DNA from: Bacillota bacterium
GTDB taxonomy: Bacteria > Bacillota > Sulfobacillia > JAIMAT01
Assembly: GCA_029961055.1 (NCBI GenBank)
Contig: JASBVM010000005.1
Location: forward strand, 170,632-234,631
Length of the DNA: 64,000 bases
Reading direction: 5' to 3'
Shown here one piece after another: positions 17,922-28,538 of this stretch (the first letter of the stretch is position 1; the number at the start of each line of letters is the position of its first letter). Made by a program: the position numbers and the translations under genes. The notes under the pieces are model-generated. The model searched no databases. It had not been told where the DNA came from and saw only the letters and a program-made list of their open reading frames with translations.

Positions 17922-18191
17922 ATGACGGAGAGCGGGGCGTTGGAGGTCTTCCGCCAAGCGATCTGGTTGACCCTCTTGGTCTCGGCGCCGCTCCTGGGAC
18001 TCAGCCTGGCGGTGGGCTTTGCCGTCAGCCTCTTTCAGGCGACCACCCAGATCAACGAGCAGACGCTCACCTTCGTCCCCAAGATGGTGGTCGTCCTGCT
18101 GGCGCTGGTCCTGCTGGGTCCCTGGATGCTCCGGCAGCTGGTCGACTTCGCCGGTGGCATCCTGGGCCACTTGGGCTCGTTCGTGGGCTGA
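17922..18191 (+). CDS. fliQ: Flagellar export gate protein FliQ
   Basis: Two-helix export-gate subunit, 89 residues. FRQAIWLTLLVSAPLLGLSL and FQATTQINEQTLTFVPKM are the family core. ATG 17922 has GCGGGGG 7 bp upstream; an in-frame GTG at 17916 would add two residues. Lies between fliP and fliR. Confidence 0.94.
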   Translation: MTESGALEVFRQAIWLTLLVSAPLLGLSLAVGFAVSLFQATTQINEQTLTFVPKMVVVLLALVLLGPWMLRQLVDFAGGILGHLGSFVG

Positions 18192-18201
18192 GGCGTCCGG
18201 C

Positions 18202-19002
18202 GTGGAAGGGGTGGCTTCCGAGTGGCCGTTCTCGCTCTGGTTCGATCCCGGACGGCTGGCGCTCTTCGGGCTGGTGCTCGCCCGGGTGACGGGGATGCTG
18301 CTGGCGGCGCCGGTCTTCGGCCACGCCGCGGTGGGCTGGCGGGTCCGGCTGGGCCTGGCCATGGCGCTGGCGCTGCTGGTCAGCTTTCCCCTCGGCTCGG
18401 CCCGTGTGACGCTGTGGAGTTCGGGACTGGCCTACGCCGGGGCGCTGCTGGGCGACCTGGCCGTGGGCCTGACCATCGGGCTCCTGGCCATGACCATCCT
18501 CAGCGCCGTCCAGGTGGTGGGCGAGCTGCTCGGCGTCCAAATGGAGTTCTCGCTGGCGCAGCTGCTGGACCCCGCCTTCGCGCAACCGGTGCCGCTGGTC
18601 AGCACGCTCCTCTGGCTGCTCCTGCTCTGGCTCTGGCTTCTGGCCGACGGGCACCATGTCCTGATCGCGGCGCTGGTCCAGAGCTTCCGCCACATCCCGC
18701 CCGGCGGTCTCCACTGGACGCCGGCGTGGAGCGAGCTCTTCCTGCAGGCGGTCAGCTGGAGCTTCTACACCGCGCTGGAGCTGGCGGCCCCGCTCCTGGC
18801 GGCGCTCCTGCTGGTCAACGCCGCCTTCGGCCTGGTGGCCCGGGCGGTGCCGCAGGTGAACGTCCTCCTCTCCCAGCTCCCGGCGCTGGCGCTGGTGGGC
18901 CTCTTCCTGCTGGCGGCGCTCGTGCCCGCCTTTCCGCTGGTGCTCCAGACGCTGGCGCCCAAGGTGGAGGAGGTGCTGGCCGCCTGGCTTCGCCTGCCCT
19001 GA
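18202..19002 (+). CDS. fliR: Flagellar export gate protein FliR
   Basis: Export-gate subunit, 266 residues with about six hydrophobic segments. FGLVLARVTGMLLAAPVFG, GELLGVQMEFSLAQLLDP and PVPLVSTLLWLLLL fit FliR. GTG 18202 was selected with GAGG at 18190-18193; GTG 18211 sits directly against GGAAGGG and is less likely. The stop overlaps the only plausible flhB start by 3 bp in another frame; fliR and flhB are fused in some clostridia, which makes this junction notable. Confidence 0.92.
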   Translation: MEGVASEWPFSLWFDPGRLALFGLVLARVTGMLLAAPVFGHAAVGWRVRLGLAMALALLVSFPLGSARVTLWSSGLAYAGALLGDLAVGLTIGLLAMTILSAVQVVGELLGVQMEFSLAQLLDPAFAQPVPLVSTLLWLLLLWLWLLADGHHVLIAALVQSFRHIPPGGLHWTPAWSELFLQAVSWSFYTALELAAPLLAALLLVNAAFGLVARAVPQVNVLLSQLPALALVGLFLLAALVPAFPLVLQTLAPKVEEVLAAWLRLP

Positions 19003-20123
19003 GGCGGTTCGACCTCCAGCTCTTCGCCGAGGAAGAGGCAGGCGACCGGACCGAGCCGCCCACGCCCCGAAAGCGCGAGCGCGCCCGCCGTGAGGGGCAG
19101 TTCCCGCGCAGCGCCGAGCTGACGGGGGCGCTCCTCCTCCTGGGCGGCACGGCCTTGCTGGTCACGGCCGGGCGGGCCGCGCAGGACCGGCTGACCAGCT
19201 TCCTCGCCGGGACCTGGGAGGGCTGGCTGGCGCGCGGTCCGCGGGTGGGCGAGCTGGGGCTGCCGGAGGCGCAGGGGCTTCTGCTCCGGGGACTGCAGGC
19301 GGGAGCGATGGCGGTGGCTCCCTTCCTGGTGGCGACGGTCGCCGTCAGCGTGGCCTCCGGCCTCGCCCAGAGCCGCTTCGCGCTGACGGGTTCGGGGCTC
19401 GTGCCCAAGCTCTCGCGGATCAACCCGCTGGCCGGCCTCCAGCGCCTCTTCTCGCTCCAGGCGCTGGTGGAGCTGCTCAAGGCGCTGCTCAAGCTGGGGC
19501 TGATCGCGGGCCTCACCTACGGCGCGGTCCGGACGGCGGTCGAGGCGGCTCCGGGTCTCCTGGGCGCGCCGCTGGCAGGGGTCCTCCAGTGGCTCTATCA
19601 GGGCGTCGCCCGGCTCTTCCTGGAGGTCGGGCTGGCCTGGCTGGTGGTGGCGGCGGGCGACTACGCCTACCAGTTCTGGTCCACCGAGAAGCGGCTGCGC
19701 ATGACGCCGTACGAGCTCCAGCGCGAGCTGCGCGAGACGGAGGGCAACCCCGAGGTGAAGCGCCGCATCCGCCGCCTGCAGGCGCAGATGGCGGCGGCGC
19801 GGATGATCGAGGCGGTCCGGCGGGCGCGGGTGGTGGTGGCCAACCCCACCCACTTCGCGGTGGCGCTGGCCTACGAGCCGGAGCGGATGGAGGCGCCCCA
19901 GGTGGTCGCCCGCGGCGCCGACGAGCTGGCGCTCCGGATCCGCGCCGAGGCCTGGCGCCGGCAGGTACCCATCGTGGAGGACCCGCCGCTGGCGCGGGCG
20001 CTCTACGCCTCCACCCGCGTGGGGCAGACGATCCCCGTCCACCTCTACAAGGCGGTGGCAGAAGTGATGGCCTGGGTCTGGCAGCTGGAGCGGGGAGGGA
20101 CCGCGACATGGCGTCGGCGTTGA
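18999..20123 (+). CDS. flhB: Flagellar export switch protein FlhB, apparent CTG start
   Basis: Export gate protein that switches substrate specificity after self-cleavage at NPTH, here Asn282-His285. 374 residues; four hydrophobic segments follow the N-terminal RFDLQLFAEE motif that starts most FlhB proteins. No ATG, GTG or TTG lies in this frame near that motif; CTG 18999 forms a CTGA overlap with the fliR stop and gives MRRFDLQLFA. There is no good ribosome-binding site, so re-initiation after fliR is the simplest reading; a -1 frameshift making a FliR-FlhB fusion, or a base error, are alternatives. Confidence 0.9.
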   Translation: MRRFDLQLFAEEEAGDRTEPPTPRKRERARREGQFPRSAELTGALLLLGGTALLVTAGRAAQDRLTSFLAGTWEGWLARGPRVGELGLPEAQGLLLRGLQAGAMAVAPFLVATVAVSVASGLAQSRFALTGSGLVPKLSRINPLAGLQRLFSLQALVELLKALLKLGLIAGLTYGAVRTAVEAAPGLLGAPLAGVLQWLYQGVARLFLEVGLAWLVVAAGDYAYQFWSTEKRLRMTPYELQRELRETEGNPEVKRRIRRLQAQMAAARMIEAVRRARVVVANPTHFAVALAYEPERMEAPQVVARGADELALRIRAEAWRRQVPIVEDPPLARALYASTRVGQTIPVHLYKAVAEVMAWVWQLERGGTATWRRR

Positions 20124-22156
20124 AACGGCTGCTGGCACAGAGCGATCTGGTGACCGCCGCCGGCGTGGTGGCGGTGGTGGCCATGCTGGTCATCCCGGTA
20201 CCGCCCGGGCTTCTCAGCGTTCTCCTGGCCGCCAACCTGGCCATCTCGCTGCTGGTGCTGCTGGTCGGCATGTACGACACGGAGCCGCTGGAATTCGCGG
20301 CCTTCCCCTCGCTCCTGCTGCTGACCACGCTCTTCCGCCTGGCGCTCAACGTCAGCTCGACGCGCCTGATCCTCCTCTACGGCGACGCCGGCGCGGTCAT
20401 CCAGGCCTTCGGCCAGTTCGTCGCCGGGGGCAACCCGCTGGTCGGCTTCATCGTCTTCCTCATCCTGGTGATCATCCAGTTCCTGGTCATCACCCGCGGA
20501 GCCGAGCGGGTGGCGGAGGTGGCCGCCCGCTTCACGCTGGATGCCATGCCGGGCAAGCAGATGGCCATCGACGCCGACCTCAACTCCGGGCTCATCGACC
20601 AGAAGGAAGCGCGCCGCCGCCGCGAGCAGATCCAGCGGGAGGCGGACTTCTACGGGGCGATGGACGGCGCGAGCAAGTTCGTCCGCGGCGACGCCATCGC
20701 CAGCCTGATCATCCTGGCGATCAACATCGTCGGCGGACTCGCCTTGGGCATCCTGGTCAGGCACCTGCCCTGGCCGGACGCGCTCCGCCAGTACACCATC
20801 CTGACCATCGGGGACGGCCTGGTCACCCAGTTGCCGGCGCTGCTCATCTCCACTGCCACCGGTATCGTGGTCACCCGCGCCGCCAGCGACTCCGACCTCG
20901 GCCACGACGTGGTCGGCCAGCTGCTCTCCCAGCCGCGCGCGCTCTGGGTGGCGGCAGCGACGCTGGCCGTCCTCGGGCTGGTGCCCGGCCTGCCGGCGCT
21001 CCCCTTCCTGACGCTGGCGGCGGTGGTGGGCGCGATCGCCTACCTCCACACGCGCCAGGCGCGGGCGGAGCGCGAAGAGGTGGCGCCGCCCGCCGAGCCG
21101 GCGCTGGGGGTGACCCCGGACGAGGCCGCCCGCCTGCTGCCCGTCGACCCGCTGGAGGTGGAGCTGGGCTACGGCCTGCTCTCCCTCGGCGCCGAGGAAG
21201 GTGGCCAGCTGATGGAGCGGATCGCCATGCTCCGGCGGCAGATCGCCCTGGAGCTCGGCCTGGTCCTCCCGCTGGTGCGGGTCCGGGACAACCTCAGCCT
21301 GGAGCCCAACCGCTACCGGATCCTGCTCAAGGGCGAGGTGATCGGGGAGGCGGAGCTGCGCGTCGATCGCCTGCTCGCCATCCCCCGGGGCGACGGGGCG
21401 GAGGCGATCGAGGGGGAGCCGACCCGCGATCCCGCCTTCAACCTGCCCGCCCTCTGGATCCGGCCCGAGCGGCGCGCCCTGGCGGAGGCCTCCGGCTACA
21501 CGGTGGTGGAGGCGGGCGCCGTGCTCGCCACCCACCTGACCGAGCTGGTCCGCGAGCACGCCTGGGAGCTGCTGACCCGCCAGGAGACGCGCCGCCTTCT
21601 GGACACGCTCCACCAGACGGCGCCGGCGCTGGTGGAGGAGACGATCCCCTCGCTCCTCACCCTGGGCGAGCTCCAGCGCGTCCTCCAGAACCTCCTGCGG
21701 GAGGGCGTCTCGATCCGGGACCTGGGCACCATCCTGGAGGCGGTGGCCGACCAGGCCGGCAGCTCCAAGGCGGTGGACGAGCTGACCGAGGCGGCCCGGC
21801 AGGCGCTGGGCCGCTCCATCACCCAGCGCCTGCTCGGACCCGACGGGCGGCTTCGCGCGATCGCGCTCGACCCCGCCACCGAGCGGCAGCTGGCCGAGTC
21901 GATCCGCGGCCAGGGCAACGGCCGCGCCCTGATCCTCGACCCCGAGCGGCTCAACCGGCTGGCACGGGCGCTGGAGACGGAGATCGGCCGGGCCGTCCAG
22001 CAGGGCGTCCAGCCGGTCCTGCTCTGCGCCGCCGGCCTCCGCTTCCACCTGCGGCGCCTGCTGGAGCGAAGCCTCCCACGCCTGCCGGTCGTCTCCTACA
22101 GCGAGCTGAGTGACGGCGTGCCGGTCGACGTGCTGGGGACGGTGAAGATCGGATGA
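20108..22156 (+). CDS. flhA: Flagellar export gate protein FlhA
   Basis: Large export-gate protein with a cytoplasmic ring that binds chaperone-substrate complexes. 682 residues: about eight transmembrane segments in the first ~320, including the conserved FHIPEP-type loop (FTLDAMPGKQMAIDADLNSGLI), then a cytoplasmic domain of ~340. ATG 20108 follows GGAGGG (20094-20099) inside the end of flhB. Confidence 0.97.
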   Translation: MASALKRLLAQSDLVTAAGVVAVVAMLVIPVPPGLLSVLLAANLAISLLVLLVGMYDTEPLEFAAFPSLLLLTTLFRLALNVSSTRLILLYGDAGAVIQAFGQFVAGGNPLVGFIVFLILVIIQFLVITRGAERVAEVAARFTLDAMPGKQMAIDADLNSGLIDQKEARRRREQIQREADFYGAMDGASKFVRGDAIASLIILAINIVGGLALGILVRHLPWPDALRQYTILTIGDGLVTQLPALLISTATGIVVTRAASDSDLGHDVVGQLLSQPRALWVAAATLAVLGLVPGLPALPFLTLAAVVGAIAYLHTRQARAEREEVAPPAEPALGVTPDEAARLLPVDPLEVELGYGLLSLGAEEGGQLMERIAMLRRQIALELGLVLPLVRVRDNLSLEPNRYRILLKGEVIGEAELRVDRLLAIPRGDGAEAIEGEPTRDPAFNLPALWIRPERRALAEASGYTVVEAGAVLATHLTELVREHAWELLTRQETRRLLDTLHQTAPALVEETIPSLLTLGELQRVLQNLLREGVSIRDLGTILEAVADQAGSSKAVDELTEAARQALGRSITQRLLGPDGRLRAIALDPATERQLAESIRGQGNGRALILDPERLNRLARALETEIGRAVQQGVQPVLLCAAGLRFHLRRLLERSLPRLPVVSYSELSDGVPVDVLGTVKIG

Positions 22157-23142
22157 GCGCCCCCGTTCGCATCCGCCGCTTCCGGGCCGCCGACGTGCCC
22201 ACCCTCCTGGCGCAGGTCCGGCGCGAGGCCGGTGACGACGCTCTCCTCCTCGACCTCCGCCGGGAGCCGGCTCGCTGGTGGGAGCGGCTCCGCGGCCGCC
22301 GGGGCGCCATGGTGGCCACGGTGGCGCTGCCCCCGCCCCCGGGGGAGGAACCCACGGCGGAAGGCGCCCCGGCCCGGGACCAGGGGGACTGGGAGGCGCT
22401 CCGCCACCGGCTGGAGGGGAGCGGACTCCTGCCCGAACTGGCCGCGCGCCTCTCCGATCCGGAGGGGGCGGAGGGCGCCGAGCCGCCTCCGGCCGTGGTC
22501 CGGCGGCGACTCCTGGAGCTGCTGGGCCCCGCCGATCCCATCCGGGCGGGCGGCCTGCGGCGACTCGTCCTGGTCGGCCCCACCGGTGCGGGCAAGACCA
22601 CCACCATCGCCAAGCTGGCCGGCCAGATGGCGCTCTACGACGGGCTGGAGGTGGGGATCGTCACCCTGGACGGCTTCCGGGCCGGCGCCTTCGAACAGCT
22701 GGACGCCTACGCCCGGGCCGCCGGCCTCACCTGCCTGCCGGCGGAGGACGAGGGGGAGCTCCAGGCCGCGCTGGACCGCCTGGCCGGGGCCGACTTGGTC
22801 CTGATCGACACCACGGGCCGGAGCCCCTCCGACCGCCGCTCGCTCCGCCGGCTGGAGGAGCTGGTCCGCGCCTGCCGGGCGGACGCGGTCCTGCTGACGC
22901 TCAGCGCCACGCTCCGGCACGAGGACCTGCTCTACGTGCTGGAGGCCTACCGCCCCATGCGGCCCGACCGCCTCCTCTTCACCAAGATGGACGAGACCCG
23001 GGCGCCGGGGACCGTGGTCAACGCCGTGGCCGCCAGCGGCCTGCGCGTCGGTTACGTGGCCTCGGGCCAGCGGGTCCCCGACGACCTGGCCGTCTTCTCG
23101 CCGGAAGCGCTGGTGCGGGAGCTGCTGGGGGTGAGCGCGTGA
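22153..23142 (+). CDS. flhF: Flagellar SRP-type GTPase FlhF
   Basis: SRP-family GTPase that sets flagellar number and position together with FlhG. 329 residues: short basic B domain, then NG domain with G1 GPTGAGKTTT from residue 142, TLDGFRAGAFEQL, G3 DTTGRS and G4 TKMDE. In most SRP GTPases the first Asp motif reads DTFR; here it is LDGFR. ATG 22153 overlaps the flhA stop. Confidence 0.94.
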   Translation: MSAPVRIRRFRAADVPTLLAQVRREAGDDALLLDLRREPARWWERLRGRRGAMVATVALPPPPGEEPTAEGAPARDQGDWEALRHRLEGSGLLPELAARLSDPEGAEGAEPPPAVVRRRLLELLGPADPIRAGGLRRLVLVGPTGAGKTTTIAKLAGQMALYDGLEVGIVTLDGFRAGAFEQLDAYARAAGLTCLPAEDEGELQAALDRLAGADLVLIDTTGRSPSDRRSLRRLEELVRACRADAVLLTLSATLRHEDLLYVLEAYRPMRPDRLLFTKMDETRAPGTVVNAVAASGLRVGYVASGQRVPDDLAVFSPEALVRELLGVSA

Positions 23143-23984
23143 ACGAGCAGGTCTCCACCCTGGCCATCCTGGCGCGGGAGGTGCGCGCCCGCCTCCGGCT
23201 GGGCGCCCGGCGGCCGCCGGCGCCTCGCCGCCGCCCCGGCCGGACGCTGGCCGTGGTCAGCGGCAAGGGCGGCGTGGGCAAGTCGAGCCTCGCGGTCAAC
23301 ATGGCGGTGGCGCTGGCGCAGGCGGGCCAGCGCGCGCTCCTGGTCGACCTGGACCTGGGCCTGGGCGGCGCGCTGGCGGTGGCCGGCGGGCGGAGCCGCC
23401 GCCACCTGGGCGACGTCCTGGCAGGAAGCGCGGAGATCGAGGAGGCCTTCTGGGTCTCGGAGGAAGGGGTCCGCTTCCTGTCGGGGGGGCCGGGGGAGGA
23501 GCTGCTCGCCTCGCTGGGCGCCGCCGAAACGAGCCGGCTCCTGTCGACGCTGGCCCGCCTGGCCGCCGCCGAGGATCTCCTGCTGCTGGACAACGGCGCC
23601 GGGCTGGGACCGCTGGTCCGGGCGGTGCTGGCCTGGGCGCCCGAACTGCTCCTGGTGGTCACCCCCGACCCGGCCTCGGTCACCGACGGCTACGCGGTGC
23701 TCAAGGCGGCGGCGCGCCTGAGCCCCCAGGTCCGGCCCTGGCTGGCCGTCAACCAGGCCTTCTCGCGGCAGGAAGCCTTCCGCGTGCGCGACGCCCTCAC
23801 CTCGCTGTCGGAGGCGCGGCTCGGGATCCGGCCCCGCTTCCTGGGCTGGGTGCCGGAGGACGAGGAGATGGCCTGGAGCGTCCGCCAGGGGCAGCCGCTG
23901 GTCCGGCTGCGGCCTGCGGCGCCGGCCGCGCAGGCGCTGGCGAGGCTGGCCGTCGACTGGTGGAAGGAGGGAGACCGCCCGTGA
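23139..23984 (+). CDS. flhG: MinD/ParA-like flagellar number regulator FlhG (YlxH)
   Basis: ATPase that stimulates FlhF GTP hydrolysis and limits flagellar number. 281 residues. Deviant Walker A GKGGVGKS at 42-49, LLVDLDLGLGGALAVAG and LLLLDNGAGLG correspond to the MinD-type switch regions; in the latter the usual DTGAG is DNGAG. Arg-rich N-terminal tail (residues 15-33). GTG 23139 forms a GTGA overlap with flhF. In Bacillus the cheBAWCD genes follow; here they are missing. Confidence 0.92.
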   Translation: MNEQVSTLAILAREVRARLRLGARRPPAPRRRPGRTLAVVSGKGGVGKSSLAVNMAVALAQAGQRALLVDLDLGLGGALAVAGGRSRRHLGDVLAGSAEIEEAFWVSEEGVRFLSGGPGEELLASLGAAETSRLLSTLARLAAAEDLLLLDNGAGLGPLVRAVLAWAPELLLVVTPDPASVTDGYAVLKAAARLSPQVRPWLAVNQAFSRQEAFRVRDALTSLSEARLGIRPRFLGWVPEDEEMAWSVRQGQPLVRLRPAAPAAQALARLAVDWWKEGDRP

Positions 23985-24787
23985 CGCCGATCCGCTACCC
24001 GCGCCTGGGCGAACGAGTGGAGATGGCCATCCGCGAATCCCAGCTCTCGGGCGGCGACCCGGACTCCGAGGGCCTCGAGGTCTTCCCCTCGGTGGTGTTG
24101 GGCGCGGAGGGGGAGGTGCTGGAGCTGGCGGCGCCGCTCCGCCACCGCCACCTCCGCTTCCCGCGGCCGGAGGCGGAGGTGGAGGTCCGCTTCGCCGCGG
24201 AGGGGCGCTTCTACGCCTCGCACGCGCGCGTGCTGGCCAACCTCCTGACGCCCCCCGAGCGGGTGCGCGTCCGCCTCGAGCCCCCCGAGCCGGTCTATCG
24301 CAGGTCGGTGGTCCGCTGGCCGCTGCACCTGCCGGTGACGGTGCTCCCGCTCTCCCCCGCGGTCCAGCAGGCGACGCGCATGGGGCTCTCCTCCGAGGGG
24401 CTGCGGGTCGTGCCCAAGCCGGAGACGGGCCCGCGCTGGCAGGGTCAGACCCTCGACGTCAGCGCGGGCGGCCTCTTCTGCCGCCTCCGCCCCTACGGGC
24501 GGGGCGAGACCGCGGAGCGGATCCCCCTGGTGACCGGCGACACCTACCGCGTCCTCCTCGACCTGCGGCCGGAGGAGAGGATGTCCGGCAGCGGGAGCGG
24601 CCGGCAGGTCGAGATGAAGGAGCTGGACGCCGCCGCACGCCTGGTCCGCGCCGCCCCGTCGGAGCAGGAGCCGGGCGCCTGGGAGGCGGCCTTCGCCTTC
24701 CTGGAGCTGAGCCCCGGCCAGGAGCAGGCGATCATGCGCAGGATCTTCGCCGACCAGCGGCGGCTCCGCCGCCAAGGCTTCATTTGA
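23981..24787 (+). CDS. PilZ-domain c-di-GMP receptor (YcgR/MotI-like)
   Basis: 268 residues: an N-terminal YcgR-type beta domain (about 1-95) and a C-terminal PilZ domain. Both binding motifs are intact: R-x3-R at 108-112 (RRSVVR) and D-x-S-x-G-G at 149-154 (DVSAGG). Homologous proteins (YcgR in enterics, YpfA/MotI in Bacillus) act as brakes on the motor when c-di-GMP is high. GTG 23981 overlaps the flhG stop, with AAGGAGGGAG upstream. It occupies the place of the chemotaxis cluster just before the sigma factor gene, so its transcription is tied to flagellar synthesis. Function as motor brake is inferred. Confidence 0.88.
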   Translation: MTPIRYPRLGERVEMAIRESQLSGGDPDSEGLEVFPSVVLGAEGEVLELAAPLRHRHLRFPRPEAEVEVRFAAEGRFYASHARVLANLLTPPERVRVRLEPPEPVYRRSVVRWPLHLPVTVLPLSPAVQQATRMGLSSEGLRVVPKPETGPRWQGQTLDVSAGGLFCRLRPYGRGETAERIPLVTGDTYRVLLDLRPEERMSGSGSGRQVEMKELDAAARLVRAAPSEQEPGAWEAAFAFLELSPGQEQAIMRRIFADQRRLRRQGFI

Positions 24788-24801
24788 AAGAGGTGCCGAC
24801 G

Positions 24802-25614
24802 ATGGTTGCGAGAAGCCCGGGTGGATCCGGATCGCCCGCGGCCGCAGGCGGCGGCGACGACCAGGAGCTCCGACGGCTCTGGGAGGCGTACCGCCGCTCC
24901 GGCGATGGAGCGCTGCGCGAGAAGCTGGTACTCGCCTACCTGCCGCTGGTCCAGCGCATCGCCGGCCGCATGGCCGTCCGCCTCCCGCCCCAGGTGGAGC
25001 ACCGGGAGCTGGTCAGCGACGGGCTGGCGGGGCTCCTGCAGGCCATCGACCGCTTCGATCCGTCGCGCGGCATCCGCTTCGAGACCTTCGCGGTCCCCCG
25101 CATCCAGGGGGCGATGATCGACGGGTTGCGGACGCTGGATTGGGCGCCGACCCGGCTCCGTCAGCACGACCGCCAGCTGCGCGAGGCCTACGCCTCGCTG
25201 GAGGCGGAGTCGGGCCGCCCTGCCAGCGACGCGGAGGTGGCCCAGCGCCTGGGCGTGCCGCTCCGGACCGTCCGCCAGTGGTTGACCGAGTTGAACCGCG
25301 TCGCCGTGCTCAGCCTGGAGGAGCTGGGGATCGGCGCCGACAGCCTGGGCGCCGGCACGCCCGCGGAGGTGGAGACGGACGCCGACCCTCTGGAGAGCGT
25401 CCTGCGCAAGGAGACCATCCAGGAGCTGGGCCGGGCGATCGAGGAGCTGCCGCCGCGGGAGCGGATGGTGATCACCCTTCTCTACTACGAGGGGTTGACC
25501 GCCACCGAGGTGGCGGGACTCCTGGGCGTCACCGTCTCCCGCATCTCCCAGCTCCATTCGCGCGCGCTCCTGCGCATCCGCGGGAAGATGGGTGTACAAG
25601 CCTCCGGCGGCTGA
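24802..25614 (+). CDS. RNA polymerase sigma factor of the FliA/WhiG/SigD family
   Basis: Motility-type sigma-28 factor, 270 residues. Region 2 (LVLAYLPLVQRIAGRMAVRLP, GLLQAIDRFDPSRGIRFETFAVPRIQGAMIDGLR), region 3 and region 4 (ELPPRERMVITLLYYEGLTATEVAGLLGVTVSRISQLHSRAL) are all present; DWAPTRLRQ is typical of FliA/WhiG. ATG 24802 has AAAGAGGTG 8 bp upstream; TTG 24784 is an in-frame alternative with a weak site. Last gene of the flagellar operon, as sigD is in Bacillus, and likely to drive late flagellar genes elsewhere. Confidence 0.93.
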   Translation: MVARSPGGSGSPAAAGGGDDQELRRLWEAYRRSGDGALREKLVLAYLPLVQRIAGRMAVRLPPQVEHRELVSDGLAGLLQAIDRFDPSRGIRFETFAVPRIQGAMIDGLRTLDWAPTRLRQHDRQLREAYASLEAESGRPASDAEVAQRLGVPLRTVRQWLTELNRVAVLSLEELGIGADSLGAGTPAEVETDADPLESVLRKETIQELGRAIEELPPRERMVITLLYYEGLTATEVAGLLGVTVSRISQLHSRALLRIRGKMGVQASGG

Positions 25615-25643
25615 CGGCCGGCGGCCGGCCTTCGCCCGTTTCG

Positions 25644-25672
25644 TTGCCGCCCTGCAGGGCCGATGATATACT
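25644..25672 (+). promoter_or_regulatory. Sigma-A-type promoter of rpsB
   Basis: TTGCCG at 25644-25649, 17-bp spacer, TATACT at 25667-25672, in a locally AT-rich spot of a GC-rich gap. It would start transcription about 115 bp before rpsB; the leader contains two short GC hairpins (CCGCGG repeat at 25681-25700 and CCCGC/GCGGG near 25735). Confidence 0.75.
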
Positions 25673-25794
25673 GCGACGGGCCGCGGGCTTGCTGCCGCGG
25701 CATCACGCACGCCTGCCGACCGTCCCCTGGTGCCCGCGAGCGCGGGTGGGTCGACGGGATGAGGCGGCGGAGGCCAACCGGGGAGGTGACATTC

Positions 25795-26493
25795 GTGTCG
25801 GTTGTCTCGATGAAGCAGCTGCTCGAAGCGGGAGTCCACTTCGGCCATCAGACGCGCCGCTGGAACCCCAAGATGCGGCCGTACATCTTCACCGAACGGA
25901 ACGGCATCTACATCATCGACCTGCAGAAGACGGTCAAGATGCTGGACGAGGCGTACGGCTGGGTGCGCGACCTCGCCTTCCGGGGCGGGACCGTCCTCTT
26001 CGTGGGCACCAAGAAGCAGGCGCAGGAGACGATCCGCGAGGAAGCGGAGCGTTGCGGGATGCCCTACGTCAACCAGCGCTGGCTGGGCGGCACCCTCACC
26101 AACTTCGCCACCATCAGCTCGCGCGTCAAGCGGCTGGAGGAGCTGACCAAGCTGGTAGAGGAGGGCGGCCTCGAGCAGCTCCCCAAGAAGGAGCAGGCCT
26201 CGCTCCTGCGCGAGAAGGCCAAGCTGGAGAAGTATCTGGGCGGTATCCGCGGCATGTCCCGGCTGCCGGACGCCCTCTACGTGGTCGACCCGCGCAAGGA
26301 GAGGATCTGCGTCAGCGAAGCGCGCCGCCTGGGCATCCCCATCGTCGCGATCGTGGACACCAACTGCGATCCGGACGAGATCACCCAGGTGATCCCGGGC
26401 AACGACGACGCCATCCGGGCGGTGCGGCTGATCACGTCCAAGATCGCGGACGCCGTTCTCGAAGGCAAGCAGGGCGTTCAAGTCTCGGCCTGA
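25795..26493 (+). CDS. rpsB: 30S ribosomal protein S2
   Basis: Ribosomal protein of the small subunit head, 232 residues. [22 protein letters not shown] and [20 protein letters not shown] are diagnostic. The open frame begins upstream, but GTG 25795 gives the normal N-terminus and has GGGGAGG (25780-25786) about 8 bp upstream. First gene of rpsB-tsf-pyrH-frr. Confidence 0.98.
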   Translation: MSVVSMKQLLEAGVHFGHQTRRWNPKMRPYIFTERNGIYIIDLQKTVKMLDEAYGWVRDLAFRGGTVLFVGTKKQAQETIREEAERCGMPYVNQRWLGGTLTNFATISSRVKRLEELTKLVEEGGLEQLPKKEQASLLREKAKLEKYLGGIRGMSRLPDALYVVDPRKERICVSEARRLGIPIVAIVDTNCDPDEITQVIPGNDDAIRAVRLITSKIADAVLEGKQGVQVSA

Positions 26494-26504
26494 GGGCCCG
26501 GGGA

Positions 26505-26530
26505 CGAAGGGGCGGTCCGCCGCCCCTTCG
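26505..26530 (+). other. 11-bp hairpin between rpsB and tsf
   Basis: CGAAGGGGCGG and its perfect complement CCGCCCCTTCG flank a TCCG loop (26516-26519). There is no T-run, so it is more likely an attenuating or mRNA-processing stem adjusting tsf relative to rpsB than a full terminator. Confidence 0.5.
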
Positions 26531-26560
26531 CCATGCCCATCGGCCAAGGGAGGTCGGAGC

Positions 26561-28535
<1,975 letters not shown>

Positions 28536-28538
28536 CGG

